64,000 nt of DNA from positions 61,128 through 125,127 of the forward strand of contig NZ_JAGUCN010000020.1 in assembly GCF_018271975.1 (NCBI RefSeq), read 5' to 3'. Positions within the stretch are counted from its first letter, which is position 1, and every line of letters begins with the position of its first letter. The stretch comes from Carboxylicivirga mesophila (GTDB taxonomy: Bacteria; Bacteroidota; Bacteroidia; Bacteroidales; Marinilabiliaceae). Shown in pieces: positions 1 through 8,778 of the stretch. The position numbers were made by a program, and so were the translations under genes. The notes beneath the pieces are model-generated. The model saw only the letters and a list, made by a program, of their open reading frames with translations, made no database searches and was not told where the DNA came from.

Positions 1-172
1 CATACGCCACCTGCATATCTCCTGCCTGATCAATTGTGGCATTATTCAAGTCTCCTGCTTGATTGACATCTCCGGTATGATTTGTACCTGTTTGATTAAC
101 AGTTGCATTATTTTGCGCAAATGCAACAATTGTTAAAGCGCTAAGCGCCAAACTAAAGAGTAACTTTTTCAT
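1..172 (-). CDS. Curlin-repeat secreted protein, 3' end outside window
   Basis: Only the first 57 codons are present; the gene runs off the left edge. The start is the ATG at 172-170. The product opens with a typical signal peptide (MKKLLFSLALSALTIVAFAQ), followed at once by short repeats of the form N-x-A-x-V/I-x-Q-x-G (NNATVNQTG, then DVNQAGDLNN, then ATIDQAGDM). This Asn/Gln/Gly periodicity is that of CsgA/CsgB curlin repeats, which stack into extracellular amyloid. It begins 39 bases after the stop of the other curlin gene at 212-1006, so both are probably on one transcript. It may be the major subunit and its neighbour the minor or nucleating one, but the sequence cannot decide this. Confidence 0.8.
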   Translation of the reverse strand, partial: MKKLLFSLALSALTIVAFAQNNATVNQTGTNHTGDVNQAGDLNNATIDQAGDMQVAY

Positions 173-211
173 GATTGTTTGTTTTAGGTAAAACATTAAA
201 AATTATTTGAA

Positions 212-1006
212 TTATTTTATTTGCTCGACCAAAGCATTGTTTTTTCTTCCTTGCTGAATTACGAATGATTGGTTACTATCACCTTGCTGATTAACATTAG
301 CCATGTTTGCATTACCTTGCTGCAGAACAATGGCCATATTATCAGCTCCTTTTTTCTGCACTATCTTAGTTTCATTTTCTCTACCAGATTGTTGAACCAG
401 TGCAGTCTGATTCTCTTTATACTGGTCAACATCAACCTTATTTTCGCGTCCTTCCTGCATAATGTATGCTTCATTATTGACATATTGGCCGCCTCCGTAT
501 TGATATACATCCGCCGCATTACCCTCACCCACCTGCGCAACAAAAACACGGCTATTTCGTAGCCTTTGATTAACATTCACCATGTTTTCTTGTCCTTTTT
601 GCAGAACTACTGCCTCATTCCCTCCTTTGTTATAACTATCGTTTTGTTTGATCTTTATTTCGTTACTCCGCCCCATTTGAGTAGTAAGAGCCAAATGATT
701 ATCATTTGACTGACTAATATCCAACATATTCATCTCTCCAACCTGAATATGAACGCCGATATTGTTTTCACCAATAAACTCACCAACAATCTGATTGCCT
801 TCTCCTATCTGATACAAATGATGTATGCTATTAGCAACATTTTGAGTTACTAAGGCATCATTACTAATTCCTAGCTGAGTGGCTGTTAGTTGATTATTTT
901 CTCCCTGCTGATTAAGAACAGCCGTATTCTGATTCTGAGCTAACAATTGACTACTTAATATCAATCCAAGAATAAGGTTGGCAATAAGAAATGTGTGTTG
1001 TTTCAT
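212..1006 (-). CDS. Curlin-repeat protein (CsgA/CsgB-like amyloid subunit)
   Basis: A 264-residue secreted protein. Residues 1-23 are a signal peptide ending SSQLLAQ. The rest is about ten repeats of roughly 22 residues with alternating hydrophobics, Gln and Asn (for example AVLNQQGENN, VVLQKGQENM, ALVQQSGREN, FVIQQGRKNN), the ladder pattern of curlin amyloids. It is longer than E. coli CsgA (about 150 residues). It ends in a repeat with no extra anchor, so it is probably secreted and assembled on the cell surface. A sigma-54-type promoter lies 33 bases upstream, and a sigma-54 activator gene is next to it. The secretion genes csgE/F/G are not in the window and may lie beyond the left edge. 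Confidence 0.82.
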   Translation of the reverse strand: MKQHTFLIANLILGLILSSQLLAQNQNTAVLNQQGENNQLTATQLGISNDALVTQNVANSIHHLYQIGEGNQIVGEFIGENNIGVHIQVGEMNMLDISQSNDNHLALTTQMGRSNEIKIKQNDSYNKGGNEAVVLQKGQENMVNVNQRLRNSRVFVAQVGEGNAADVYQYGGGQYVNNEAYIMQEGRENKVDVDQYKENQTALVQQSGRENETKIVQKKGADNMAIVLQQGNANMANVNQQGDSNQSFVIQQGRKNNALVEQIK

Positions 1007-1038
1007 ATTTTGAAAACATTTTAGGTCAAATGCTATTT

Positions 1039-1054
1039 AGCAATAGAAATACCA
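1039..1054 (-). promoter_or_regulatory. Sigma-54 (-24/-12) promoter of the curlin genes
   Basis: On the minus strand this reads TGGTATTTCTATTGCT. The sigma-54 consensus is TGGCAC-N5-TTGCW. Nine of eleven conserved bases agree, including the essential GG at -24 and GC at -12 with exactly ten bases between them. Transcription would start near 1028, giving a leader of about 22 bases before the ATG at 1006. The neighbouring gene encodes a sigma-54 activator with a GAFTGA loop, which supports the assignment. Confidence 0.7.
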
Positions 1055-1425
1055 AACTCTCTATAGTTCTGATTTATAGCGCATTAAACAAATTAACAAT
1101 AGCGAATAAAAATTAGAAATGACCATTTTCGTCCATCTCCATATGATATCACTCACAATACAAGTACATTAAACACTGATTTACTGCGTCTTAACAAACA
1201 TAAATACTGCAATCAATATGGTGCCCCATAATGGCCACCTTTGCGAAATAATTTGGATGATGAATTTTTGTTGAATGATTCAAGATAAACTCGAGACAAT
1301 TCACTTTGGACAGAATCACTTAATTAAGAGACGAAAATGATTTATTTATTGACGAATGACCTTGCAATATTTAAACATTATCTTTCGATCGTGGATACTC
1401 AAATCAAGAAGCGAAAAAGTGGAAC

Positions 1426-1451
1426 AAAAAAAAACGACCGAAAATGGTCGT
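1426..1451 (-). terminator. Rho-independent terminator after the response regulator
   Basis: The stem is ACGACC/GGTCGT (1434-1439 with 1446-1451) with a six-base loop. On the minus strand it is followed by an unbroken run of nine T. It starts three bases beyond the response regulator stop codon. Confidence 0.8.
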
Positions 1452-1453
1452 CC

Positions 1454-2812
1454 TTATTCGATGCCATGCTTTTTGAGCTTACGATTAAGTGCCTGGCGAG
1501 TAATATTTAGCTTTTCAGCTGTATGGGTTTTATTATGACTACAAGCCTTCATGGCTCTTAGTATGGTTTGTTTTTCTATTGCCTCAAGACTATAATCAAC
1601 GTCTCCACCTCCCGATCCATTAGTATACTCTGTAAAGATGAGATGACGTGGCTTAACCACATTGGTATCACACATAAGAATAGCACGCTCAATAATATTC
1701 TTCAACTCCCGGATATTACCCGGGTAATGATGATTGAGCAACAAATTCATCGCCTTTGAATGCAAGCTGACTATACCCTTGTTATGTGTTTCAGAGAATA
1801 GTCTCACAAAATGATTCACCAAAACCGGAATATCCTCTACACGTTCTCGCAAAGGAGGAATATGAATATGGAAGGAATTTAGCCGATGATACAAATCAAG
1901 CCTGAACTGCCCATCTTCAATCATCTGCTTTAAATCCTTGTTTGTGGCACACACAATTCGGGTATTTACAGTAACAATATCGTGCGACCCTATCCTATTT
2001 ACCTTGCGCTCATCAAGCACCCTCAGGAGTTTCGACTGCAATGCCAGATTCATATCTCCTATTTCATCAAGAAAAAGAGTTCCACCATTAGCCCTTTCGA
2101 ACCAGCCTTCGTGATTGGATAACGCCCCAGTAAATGCTCCTTTCTGATAACCGAAGAATTCGCTTTCAAATAGCGAATCGGGGATAGCCGTACAATTAAC
2201 CGGGTAAAAAGGCGCCCCACTTCTATCACTCATACTATGAATACCTCGGGCAATCAATTCTTTTCCACTTCCACTTTCGCCAGTAATCATCACCGAAGTT
2301 GCATCAGCCTGTGCCACCCTTTTCATCAGAGTATTTATTTCTTTAATGGCCTGACTTACTCCGATAAATTCAATCCCCCAATGTGCCTCAAATTTCTTAC
2401 GAGACTCTTCTAACTGCCTGTCTACAACATAGTTTTTAACTCTAAACTGCTTATAGCTTTCACATTTTTCAATTGAACTCCTTAGCTCCCTGGCTCTAAA
2501 TGGCTTTTCAATAAAATCGCGTATTCCTAATTTGAGTGATGCGATTGCATTTTTCAGGCTAGCCTGCCCTGTGATTATAATACCCTCAATTTCTGAGTAG
2601 TGCTCTTTGAGCTCATAGAAAATAGTTAGACCATCCTTATCAACTAAATTAATATCCAAGATGGCTAAGCGTGGCACACTATCTAGTTTTACATCTTTAA
2701 AAGATGCCCAAGAGTCAAACGCCAAAACCTCAACTTTATCCAGCACAATACTATCCTGAATTTCCTGGCGAAGCTCAGCCTCATCTTCAAATAGCAAAAT
2801 CGTATATTTCAT
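1454..2812 (-). CDS. Sigma-54-dependent response regulator, NtrC family
   Basis: 452 residues in the usual NtrC layout. The receiver (about 1-118) has the acidic pair E9/D10, phospho-acceptor D53, T81 and K103. The AAA+ domain (about 145-390) has Walker A GESGSGKE (178-185), the sigma-54-contacting loop GAFTGA (225-230) and Walker B GTLFLDEIGD (244-253). A Fis-type helix-turn-helix fills 417-450. All key residues are intact, so it should be a phosphorylation-controlled ATPase that opens sigma-54 promoters. The kinase gene lies 73 bases upstream on the same strand. The sigma-54-type promoter at 1039-1054, downstream of this gene, makes the curlin genes the obvious local target; that link is inferred. 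Confidence 0.95.
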   Translation of the reverse strand: MKYTILLFEDEAELRQEIQDSIVLDKVEVLAFDSWASFKDVKLDSVPRLAILDINLVDKDGLTIFYELKEHYSEIEGIIITGQASLKNAIASLKLGIRDFIEKPFRARELRSSIEKCESYKQFRVKNYVVDRQLEESRKKFEAHWGIEFIGVSQAIKEINTLMKRVAQADATSVMITGESGSGKELIARGIHSMSDRSGAPFYPVNCTAIPDSLFESEFFGYQKGAFTGALSNHEGWFERANGGTLFLDEIGDMNLALQSKLLRVLDERKVNRIGSHDIVTVNTRIVCATNKDLKQMIEDGQFRLDLYHRLNSFHIHIPPLRERVEDIPVLVNHFVRLFSETHNKGIVSLHSKAMNLLLNHHYPGNIRELKNIIERAILMCDTNVVKPRHLIFTEYTNGSGGGDVDYSLEAIEKQTILRAMKACSHNKTHTAEKLNITRQALNRKLKKHGIE

Positions 2813-2885
2813 TGATGGTTTTATTTATTGTCCGCTAATCCATTGCCTTTAGCACAAATAAGCTAACTATAGTTAATGTATTGAA

Positions 2886-4355
2886 TCACTCTTCTTTAAT
2901 TATAGGAAACGACAGAGTTGTTTTAAAAAACTTTCCTTCCTTTGAGTCAACAGTAACCCGCCCATTCATCTTTCTCATCAGATTATTAATAATGAATAAG
3001 CCTAATCCGGTTCCTCCAACCTCCTTCTTTGTTGTATAAAATGGTTTAAACAATTGTTCCATTTCAGCATTGCTAACTCCAAGCCCATTATCAATAAAAA
3101 TGACCGTAATTAGCTCTGATGTTTTTTTGAGAGTCACTTTTAATTTAGGCTTAAAATCCTTATTTAACGACTGTTTCAACTGCAACGATTGAATACTATT
3201 AGTAAGGATATTTACAAAAATCTGCTCCAGTTCATTGGCATTTCCATGAACATTAATATCATCCACATGATTGACCACCAATATAAGACCGCTAACTTGC
3301 ATATAGCTAACATCCTCAAGCGCACAGTTAAGAACAGTCTTTATATTTATCACCTCATCTCTGCTTTCCGGAATTGTAGAAAACTGCTTCATCTCGTCAA
3401 TAATTCCGCGCATTCGTTTTATTTGGCGCTGAATCTGCTCCCCTTTATTCATTAAATATTCTTCTGTTACATTCCCACGCTGCCAGTTTTCCAGCATATT
3501 ATCAATCTTCAAACTCAAGTGTGTAAGCGGCTGATTCAGCTCATGAAAGATACCCGAAGCGATTTCACCCAAGGACTCTAAGCGGTTCTTTCGCAGTAAT
3601 TTTAGTTCAAACGAGCGATTGAGTTCGAATTCATCCTGCACCTGCTGGCGCAACTCCTGGTTCTGGTCTTCGAGGTTTTGCTGCACCTCAATAAATTGCG
3701 TTAAATCTTTAATACTGGCCAGGTAAATCCTCTCAGTGCTGGAGTCTACCGGAATGAGATTTAGTAAAAAGGTCTGGTTATTTTCTGCTCCTTTAAAATG
3801 ACAAAAAACAGCCCGTGAATTGGCATCCGACTTAATCATTTTCCGATAATCGAATGTTTCAGGCGAGAGAATATTGGTCTTAATAATATCCTGAATAAAC
3901 AAAGGCTTGGCAATAATTTTGCTTTCCAAAAAATAATCAATAAATAACCGGTTGAGTTGAATTATTTCTCCATCTTTTTTGACCAATGCAATTGGCAACG
4001 GCAGCTTGTCAATTGGAATTAAGCCTTCCGATTTATAGCTCTCATCAACCAATCCTTTTAGATCAATATTGCCTTGTGCATTTTTAGTAAAACTACACTT
4101 AACAGCATATACCTCATTAGCACTGCATACGAGCATGTTGCACTGGAAACGCTTCTCAGCACTTTTAACAAATTGGTAGAACCTTTTTAATACAGTCTCA
4201 GGTAATAGTTCAGAAATCCGCTCGCTACTATCGAGCAAACCGCTGGCAATAAAATCGCCATAATAGCGAAGAATAGTACCCTTATTGTCCAGTAAAAAAT
4301 AAAAAGCTTCCCGAAATGATGTTACACCGCTTGCTATCTGCTCATTAAGATACAT
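2886..4355 (-). CDS. Soluble PAS-domain sensor histidine kinase (NtrB-like)
   Basis: 489 residues without a membrane segment or signal peptide, so a cytoplasmic sensor. The N-terminal half contains a probable PAS-like region (about 10-100) and a clearer PAS domain (about 112-222), then a short coiled coil (about 222-255). HisKA carries the H box with H271 in a GIFHELNQPLTHL context. The ATPase domain has the N box around N382, DNGLGV (422-427) and GGTGLGL (447-453). The phospho-accepting and ATP-binding residues are all present. It is encoded directly before the sigma-54 response regulator, its probable partner. The input signal is unknown; PAS domains suggest a redox, small-ligand or energy cue. 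Confidence 0.92.
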   Translation of the reverse strand: MYLNEQIASGVTSFREAFYFLLDNKGTILRYYGDFIASGLLDSSERISELLPETVLKRFYQFVKSAEKRFQCNMLVCSANEVYAVKCSFTKNAQGNIDLKGLVDESYKSEGLIPIDKLPLPIALVKKDGEIIQLNRLFIDYFLESKIIAKPLFIQDIIKTNILSPETFDYRKMIKSDANSRAVFCHFKGAENNQTFLLNLIPVDSSTERIYLASIKDLTQFIEVQQNLEDQNQELRQQVQDEFELNRSFELKLLRKNRLESLGEIASGIFHELNQPLTHLSLKIDNMLENWQRGNVTEEYLMNKGEQIQRQIKRMRGIIDEMKQFSTIPESRDEVINIKTVLNCALEDVSYMQVSGLILVVNHVDDINVHGNANELEQIFVNILTNSIQSLQLKQSLNKDFKPKLKVTLKKTSELITVIFIDNGLGVSNAEMEQLFKPFYTTKKEVGGTGLGLFIINNLMRKMNGRVTVDSKEGKFFKTTLSFPIIKEE

Positions 4356-4400
4356 ACAATTCTCTCATCTGTTCATGAACAAATAAAAGTATGGCGAATT

Positions 4401-4426
4401 AATCAATTTTGCCTGAAAAATTGATT
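4401..4426 (-). repeat. Perfect inverted repeat in the kinase leader
   Basis: AATCAATTTT (4401-4410) and AAAATTGATT (4417-4426) surround the loop GCCTGA, about 45 bases upstream of the histidine kinase ATG at 4355. With no T run it is unlikely to be a terminator; it may be an operator or a leader hairpin. Confidence 0.4.
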
Positions 4427-4458
4427 TACGACCTGTTTACTAAGACTATCGCGGGATA

Positions 4459-4498
4459 TTTTTAGACTAAATCACATATTAGGCTATAAGTCTAAAAT
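4459..4498 (-). terminator. AT-rich hairpin overlapping the flavodoxin stop
   Basis: A ten-base stem (4459-4468 with 4489-4498) encloses a 20-base loop. The upstream arm contains the flavodoxin TAG stop. It is AT-rich and has only a short T run on the minus strand, so it is a weak terminator candidate. Confidence 0.35.
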
Positions 4499-4980
4499 GC
4501 CAACTGCTGGAGCCAGTTATGTATGCGCACATCAGTTAAATCAGGTTCATTATCTTCATCCAGTGCCAAACCAACGAAATAATCACCAATTTGCGCCTCT
4601 GAATCGGAGAAATCGTAACCTTCAACCGATGTTTCACCAATCACTTTACAACCTTTTTCAGCAAGCAGATGATACAGCTTGCCCATGCCGTTACAAAATG
4701 TATCAGGATAAGTATGCTGATCGCCTAATCCGAACAATGCAAATGTTTTACCGGATAGATCCATTGACAATAGCAGATCAACGAAAAGCTCAAAGTCATC
4801 CTGCAAATTTCCAACTCCCCAGGTTGAAGTACCCAGAATTATATTATCATACATCTTGATATCACTTACCCCCAGATCGTTTACCGGCAAGCAGGTAGCT
4901 GTTGGTAGCTGCTGATGTATTTTTTCAGCAACAAACTGAGTGTTTCCTAGTGATGAGCCATAAAAAATTGCAGTTGACAT
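4492..4980 (-). CDS. fldA: Flavodoxin
   Basis: 162 residues, normal for a long-chain flavodoxin. The FMN phosphate loop is at 8-17 (YGSSLGNTQF; most flavodoxins have TGNT, here LGNT). The isoalloxazine-stacking loops are STWGVGNLQDD and FGLGDQHTYPDTFCNG. It is a cytoplasmic single-electron carrier using FMN, often replacing ferredoxin under iron limitation. It lies 51 bases downstream of the O-methyltransferase gene on the same strand and may be cotranscribed with it and the M16 protease. Nothing else in the neighbourhood names its partner; radical-SAM enzymes such as the rlmN product in this window are typical clients. Confidence 0.92.
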   Translation of the reverse strand: MSTAIFYGSSLGNTQFVAEKIHQQLPTATCLPVNDLGVSDIKMYDNIILGTSTWGVGNLQDDFELFVDLLLSMDLSGKTFALFGLGDQHTYPDTFCNGMGKLYHLLAEKGCKVIGETSVEGYDFSDSEAQIGDYFVGLALDEDNEPDLTDVRIHNWLQQLAF

Positions 4981-5031
4981 GAGGCGTAAGTTTTAAGTTT
5001 AGCTAAGAAACATCTTCTCTCGCAAAAAGTT

Positions 5032-5676
5032 CTATTTCTTGCGGATGATTGTTATACCATCTCTAATGGGCAAGATAACCTTTTCCACTCTGTCATCTTC
5101 TTTAATCAGCTGATTAAAAGCTAATAACTCCTGAGTATAAGCATCATTTGCCTGAATTTCCTGTATCACTTTTCCATCCCACAACACATTGTCGGCCAAG
5201 ATATATCCACCCGGGTTCAGTCTATCAAATACTAATTTATAATACTGTCGATACTGTCGCTTATCTCCGTCCATAAATACTAAATCATATTTTTTATTGA
5301 AGGACGGAATAATGTCAATAGCACTGCCTATATGAAGTTTTATCATCTGATGCATGCCCGCCTTGTCAATAAAAGTCTGTATAAACTCTTCATTCTCATC
5401 ATTAATTTCGATAGTATCGATACGCGCACCTTCACGACGACAACCTAAAGCCATGCTAATGGCCGAATAACCTGTAAACGTACCAATTTCCAGCACATTC
5501 AATGGATTTATCATGAGGCAGAGCATTTTAAGTATCTGCCCCTGAAGATGACCACTTAACATCCTCGGTTGTAACATTTTAATGTGCGTCTGCCGGTTCA
5601 ATTCCTGTAGAATGGCATTTTCATCATCAATGTGATTGAGTATATAGTGTTCCAGATCTATGGAAATATTAGTCAT
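5032..5676 (-). CDS. Class I SAM-dependent O-methyltransferase
   Basis: 214 residues, the size of the catechol/caffeoyl-CoA O-methyltransferase family (Methyltransf_3). SAM-binding motif I is VLEIGTFTGYSAISMA, the acidic ribose contact is in IDTIEINDE, and the metal-binding region is DLVFMDGDKRQY followed by GGYILADNVLWDGKV. These fit a divalent-metal-dependent enzyme methylating a vicinal diol or catechol-like hydroxyl; the substrate is unknown. The start lies 2 bases after the stop of the M16 protease gene, so the two are surely cotranscribed. Confidence 0.88.
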   Translation of the reverse strand: MTNISIDLEHYILNHIDDENAILQELNRQTHIKMLQPRMLSGHLQGQILKMLCLMINPLNVLEIGTFTGYSAISMALGCRREGARIDTIEINDENEEFIQTFIDKAGMHQMIKLHIGSAIDIIPSFNKKYDLVFMDGDKRQYRQYYKLVFDRLNPGGYILADNVLWDGKVIQEIQANDAYTQELLAFNQLIKEDDRVEKVILPIRDGITIIRKK

Positions 5677-5678
5677 TA

Positions 5679-6899
5679 CTATTTATAAATGAGGTACGAC
5701 AAACTGTTAGGATTGAGCATTTCATTGGCAACATCCTGCAATTCAGATGCCTTAATAGAATCTATTTTGTTACAGATTACATCAAGCGGGTCTACCTGGT
5801 CGTATAGCATAAAGCTTTTACCCATCGACAACATAAGGTTTTCGCGATTATCGGACGATATAGTGAGCTGCCCTTTCAGTTGCCTTGCCGCCTTATGTAA
5901 CTGCAATGCTCCCAATTGCCTATCACGCAACAACTTTAGCTCACGATCAATAATACTAAATGAGCGAATCAGATTCTCTTCGTCGGTGCCAAAATAAATA
6001 TTGAAAACACCTGTGCCAAAATAAGGAGCATAGCTGGACTCCACATTGTATGCTATACCATTTTTCTCGCGTAAAGCCATATTCAGTCGCGAGTTCATAC
6101 CGGGTCCGCCAAGCAGGTTATTAAGTAAATGAAGGTGCAATCGCTTGTCGTGCCTGAAGTCGTAGGCCACATTACCTATCATTACATGGCACTGATGCGT
6201 ATCGCGCTCAATGGTTTGCGATTCGGGCACATACTTATTAACCTCAGGTCGGCTAAATGAACGGATATTTTCCTCGACATCCCCAAAATACTTTTCGGCC
6301 CATTTAACTATTTTCTTGAAAGAGGCATTACCCACCGAGCAGAACACCATCTCATCAGTATTATAGTTGGCCTGCATAAACTGACGAATCATATTCTCAT
6401 CAAATGTTTTCAGTTTTTTCTCCGTTCCCAGGATGTTGCGCCCCATCGGATCACCTTTGAATAGCATCTCTTCAAACTCATCAAAGATATACTCGGCCGG
6501 ACTGTCCTTATAAGAGTTGATTTCATCAACAATCACCTCTTTTTCTTTGGCCAGCTCTTTAGTTGGAAATGTAGAATTAAAAGTGATATCATGAATGAGT
6601 TCTATGGCTCGTTCATAATCCTGCTTTAAAAAAGAAGCATAAATACAGGTCTCTTCTTTGGTGGTATAGGCGTTCAGCTCCCCTCCTACATCATCCAAAC
6701 GGCTCAATACATGATAAGCCTTCCGCTTTTTGGTCCCTTTAAAAATTACATGTTCAATAAAATGAGCCATGCCATGCTCCTCTTCCTTCTCATCACGCGA
6801 ACCAGCATTGATAATTAACCCACAATACCCAACTGCCGACTTATCCTGCCGATGAATAACGCGAATTCCATTTCGCAAAGTATATATTTGATATTCCAT
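5679..6899 (-). CDS. M16 family zinc metallopeptidase
   Basis: About 406 residues from the ATG at 6899. An upstream in-frame TTG at 6920 is rejected because it falls inside the -7 promoter box at 6918-6925. The inverted zinc motif HFIEH is at residues 46-50, with the third ligand Glu about 76 residues on in VIVDEINSYKDSP. The C-terminal lobe holds the R/Y-type motif region (GGPGMNSRL followed by REKNGIAYNV). The length is that of the single-unit M16B proteases resembling mitochondrial processing peptidase beta. There is no signal peptide, so it is cytoplasmic. Its natural substrate is not apparent. Confidence 0.9.
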   Translation of the reverse strand: MEYQIYTLRNGIRVIHRQDKSAVGYCGLIINAGSRDEKEEEHGMAHFIEHVIFKGTKKRKAYHVLSRLDDVGGELNAYTTKEETCIYASFLKQDYERAIELIHDITFNSTFPTKELAKEKEVIVDEINSYKDSPAEYIFDEFEEMLFKGDPMGRNILGTEKKLKTFDENMIRQFMQANYNTDEMVFCSVGNASFKKIVKWAEKYFGDVEENIRSFSRPEVNKYVPESQTIERDTHQCHVMIGNVAYDFRHDKRLHLHLLNNLLGGPGMNSRLNMALREKNGIAYNVESSYAPYFGTGVFNIYFGTDEENLIRSFSIIDRELKLLRDRQLGALQLHKAARQLKGQLTISSDNRENLMLSMGKSFMLYDQVDPLDVICNKIDSIKASELQDVANEMLNPNSLSYLIYK

Positions 6900-6917
6900 T
6901 AATTTTTTTTGAGGGTG

Positions 6918-6925
6918 CAAAAATA
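6918..6925 (-). promoter_or_regulatory. Bacteroidota -7 box for the M16/O-methyltransferase operon
   Basis: On the minus strand it reads TATTTTTG, a full match to TAnnTTTG. The start point would fall near 6911, about 12 bases before the ATG at 6899. No good -33 element is seen at the usual distance. Confidence 0.5.
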
Positions 6926-6988
6926 CTAAACATCAGGCAAATTCACACACCCATTAAAGAAAAGCAACACTAAAAGTTGAAAAATGTT

Positions 6989-7018
6989 TTTGTGGTATAA
7001 AATCTTTGCCTATATTTG
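6989..7018 (+). promoter_or_regulatory. Strong Bacteroidota promoter for tRNA-Phe
   Basis: TTTG at 6989-6992, an 18-base spacer, then TATATTTG at 7011-7018. This is an exact match to the housekeeping promoter TTTG-N18-20-TAnnTTTG. Transcription would start near 7025, leaving about 55 bases of leader before the first tRNA. Confidence 0.75.
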
Positions 7019-7079
7019 CAACCGCAATTCGGAAGAGATGCAACGAAAAGTCCCGATACGCGGGGGTTTGACACAGATT

Positions 7080-7155
<76 letters not shown>

Positions 7156-7180
7156 GTCGTAAGGCTGATTTTAGGGTTTA

Positions 7181-7208
7181 TTAATAACCTGTGGGGACAG
7201 GTTATTAA
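7181..7208. repeat. Perfect 12-base inverted repeat between the tRNAs
   Basis: TTAATAACCTGT (7181-7192) and ACAGGTTATTAA (7197-7208) enclose the loop GGGG. No T run follows, so it is more likely a processing or spacer hairpin than a terminator. Confidence 0.6.
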
Positions 7209-7235
7209 TCCAAAGGGTAAAGGGTTATTGTTTAT

Positions 7236-7260
7236 GTTATTTTTACTTTGTAAAAATAAC
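7236..7260. repeat. Perfect 11-base inverted repeat just before the second tRNA
   Basis: GTTATTTTTAC (7236-7246) and GTAAAAATAAC (7250-7260) enclose TTT. The repeat ends two bases before the second tRNA-Phe. It may guide 5' processing of the tRNA; its function is unproven. Confidence 0.55.
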
Positions 7261-7262
7261 TC

Positions 7263-7335
<73 letters not shown>

Positions 7336-7340
7336 CAAGA

Positions 7341-7376
7341 AAAGATTGCTTAAAGAGTTAAGCAATCTTTTTTTTT
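7341..7376 (+). terminator. Terminator of the tRNA-Phe pair
   Basis: A perfect 13-base stem (7341-7353 with 7358-7370), loop AGAG, followed by T residues to 7376. It begins six bases after the second tRNA. Confidence 0.9.
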
Positions 7377-7497
7377 AACCTTGATTCAAATTTTCCTCTC
7401 CTCTCAAATCTCTCGAATAAAATCTAATTATCATTACCCAATTGAATGCTGACGTTTGAAAAAATGTGGCAATCATATACTAATATTAGATAAAACA

Positions 7498-8778
7498 ATG
7501 CGTATGAGAGGTTTTATTTTAGCCCTATTACTCCTGACTACCAGTTTCACATATGCCGGTAATAACAAGCAAGACACCATTACAAATGTCACTAATCAGT
7601 ATCCTGGACTGGGTAAAGCAGCTTCTAGTATATTCTATTCAGATAAGCCATGGTCAGTAAGCGGCTTTGGGGAGATTAATACTGTTACAACACCCGGCTA
7701 TACCCCCAACAAGGATGCATTGGGCGATATCGAGCTATATTATAATAATCTCTACCGCCTTGCCACATTCTTTGGCTACAGATTCAATGATAAATTGATT
7801 ATTAACTCGGAACTGCAGGTTGAATATTTAAGCTCCGGACAGGAGAGCCATACCGAGATAAACTTTGAACTCTTTATGGACTATCGCTTCAATAAAGCAT
7901 TTAATCTGCGTGCCGGTTTCCATCCCTTAGGTATTGGCTACATCAATAGCAATGACGAGCCAATTTTGTTTTACTCTGTTAACCGGCCCGAAACCGAACG
8001 ATTGATACTTCCATCAACCTGGATTGAGTTGGGGCTGGCTGCCTATGGACAACTATCACCCAGCATCAGCTACTTTACCAGTATTGTTACCGCTTTGGAT
8101 GGACAACACTTCAGAAGTGCTACATGGGTAAGAAATGGTCGCGAAGCATTTGATTTGAACTCGCTTGCCTGGGTAGGTCAACTGAATTATACTAACAAAT
8201 CGGGATTAAACCTAAACATATCGGGCTATTACGGTTCAAACGGCAATGATGCCTATCAAATAGAGGATGCACCACAGCAACTCAATTCAAAACTATCACT
8301 ACTATCTGGCTATGCACGATATACCCGTCAAAATTTCAGAGTACTCGCTGCCGGGACTTACGGCTGGCTGTCAGATTCCTATGGCGTTTACCACCTTACC
8401 AGTCAGGATGGAGGCGACGGACAGGTTCTGGGTTCACAAGTATTTGGCGCCTATACCGAAGCAGGCGTTGATATTCTTCACTGGCTCTGGCACCACCGGA
8501 AAGACATCAATAAAACAATATTGGACACGCATGAAATGAAATGGTCATTCTTTGTCAGATATGAACACCTCAACACACACCACAAGGTGGATAGCCGGCT
8601 AAGCGAATACCCTCGCGTACAAAACTATATGAATATACTGGCATTAGGCACGAATATTAACCTTACCGAAGATATTGTTATTAAAGCCAATTACCAGTTC
8701 AGGCAGAACCTTACTCCTTCGGAGTTCTCGATACCAACTGGTAATTGTTTTGAATTTGGTCTCGGTTTTAACTTTTAA
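7498..8778 (+). CDS. Outer-membrane beta-barrel protein, porin-like
   Basis: About 426 residues from the ATG at 7498. An in-frame TTG at 7456 would put 14 charged residues ahead of the signal peptide, so the ATG is preferred. Residues 1-20 (MRMRGFILALLLLTTSFTYA) are a signal peptide. The rest alternates polar and aromatic residues in many predicted amphipathic strands and ends in a Phe-terminated strand (FEFGLGFNF), the usual signature of barrels assembled by BAM. It resembles Bacteroidota porins of unassigned substrate. It converges on cobT, with the two stop codons overlapping by 4 bases. No evidence ties it to cobalamin uptake, as it has no plug or TonB box. Confidence 0.7.
   Translation: MRMRGFILALLLLTTSFTYAGNNKQDTITNVTNQYPGLGKAASSIFYSDKPWSVSGFGEINTVTTPGYTPNKDALGDIELYYNNLYRLATFFGYRFNDKLIINSELQVEYLSSGQESHTEINFELFMDYRFNKAFNLRAGFHPLGIGYINSNDEPILFYSVNRPETERLILPSTWIELGLAAYGQLSPSISYFTSIVTALDGQHFRSATWVRNGREAFDLNSLAWVGQLNYTNKSGLNLNISGYYGSNGNDAYQIEDAPQQLNSKLSLLSGYARYTRQNFRVLAAGTYGWLSDSYGVYHLTSQDGGDGQVLGSQVFGAYTEAGVDILHWLWHHRKDINKTILDTHEMKWSFFVRYEHLNTHHKVDSRLSEYPRVQNYMNILALGTNINLTEDIVIKANYQFRQNLTPSEFSIPTGNCFEFGLGFNF

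Larger units (their letters stand above)
1007..1453. other. 447-base intergenic region upstream of the curlin genes
   Basis: No gene is seen here. It contains the sigma-54-type promoter at 1039-1054, a terminator at 1426-1451 for the response regulator gene, and a widely spaced inverted pair: 1122-1133 reads ACCATTTTCGTC and the complement of 1330-1341 reads ATCATTTTCGTC (11 of 12 bases equal). The pair could be upstream activator sites for an NtrC-type regulator, which usually bind 100-300 bases from a sigma-54 promoter. That reading is inference. Confidence 0.5.

Noticed and set aside
1222..1237. Second sigma-54-like element (TGGCCATTATGGGGCA on the minus strand)
   Set aside because: The GG/GC spacing is right but the -12 half is GGGC instead of TTGC and it lies over 200 bases from the gene; the 1039-1054 element is much better.
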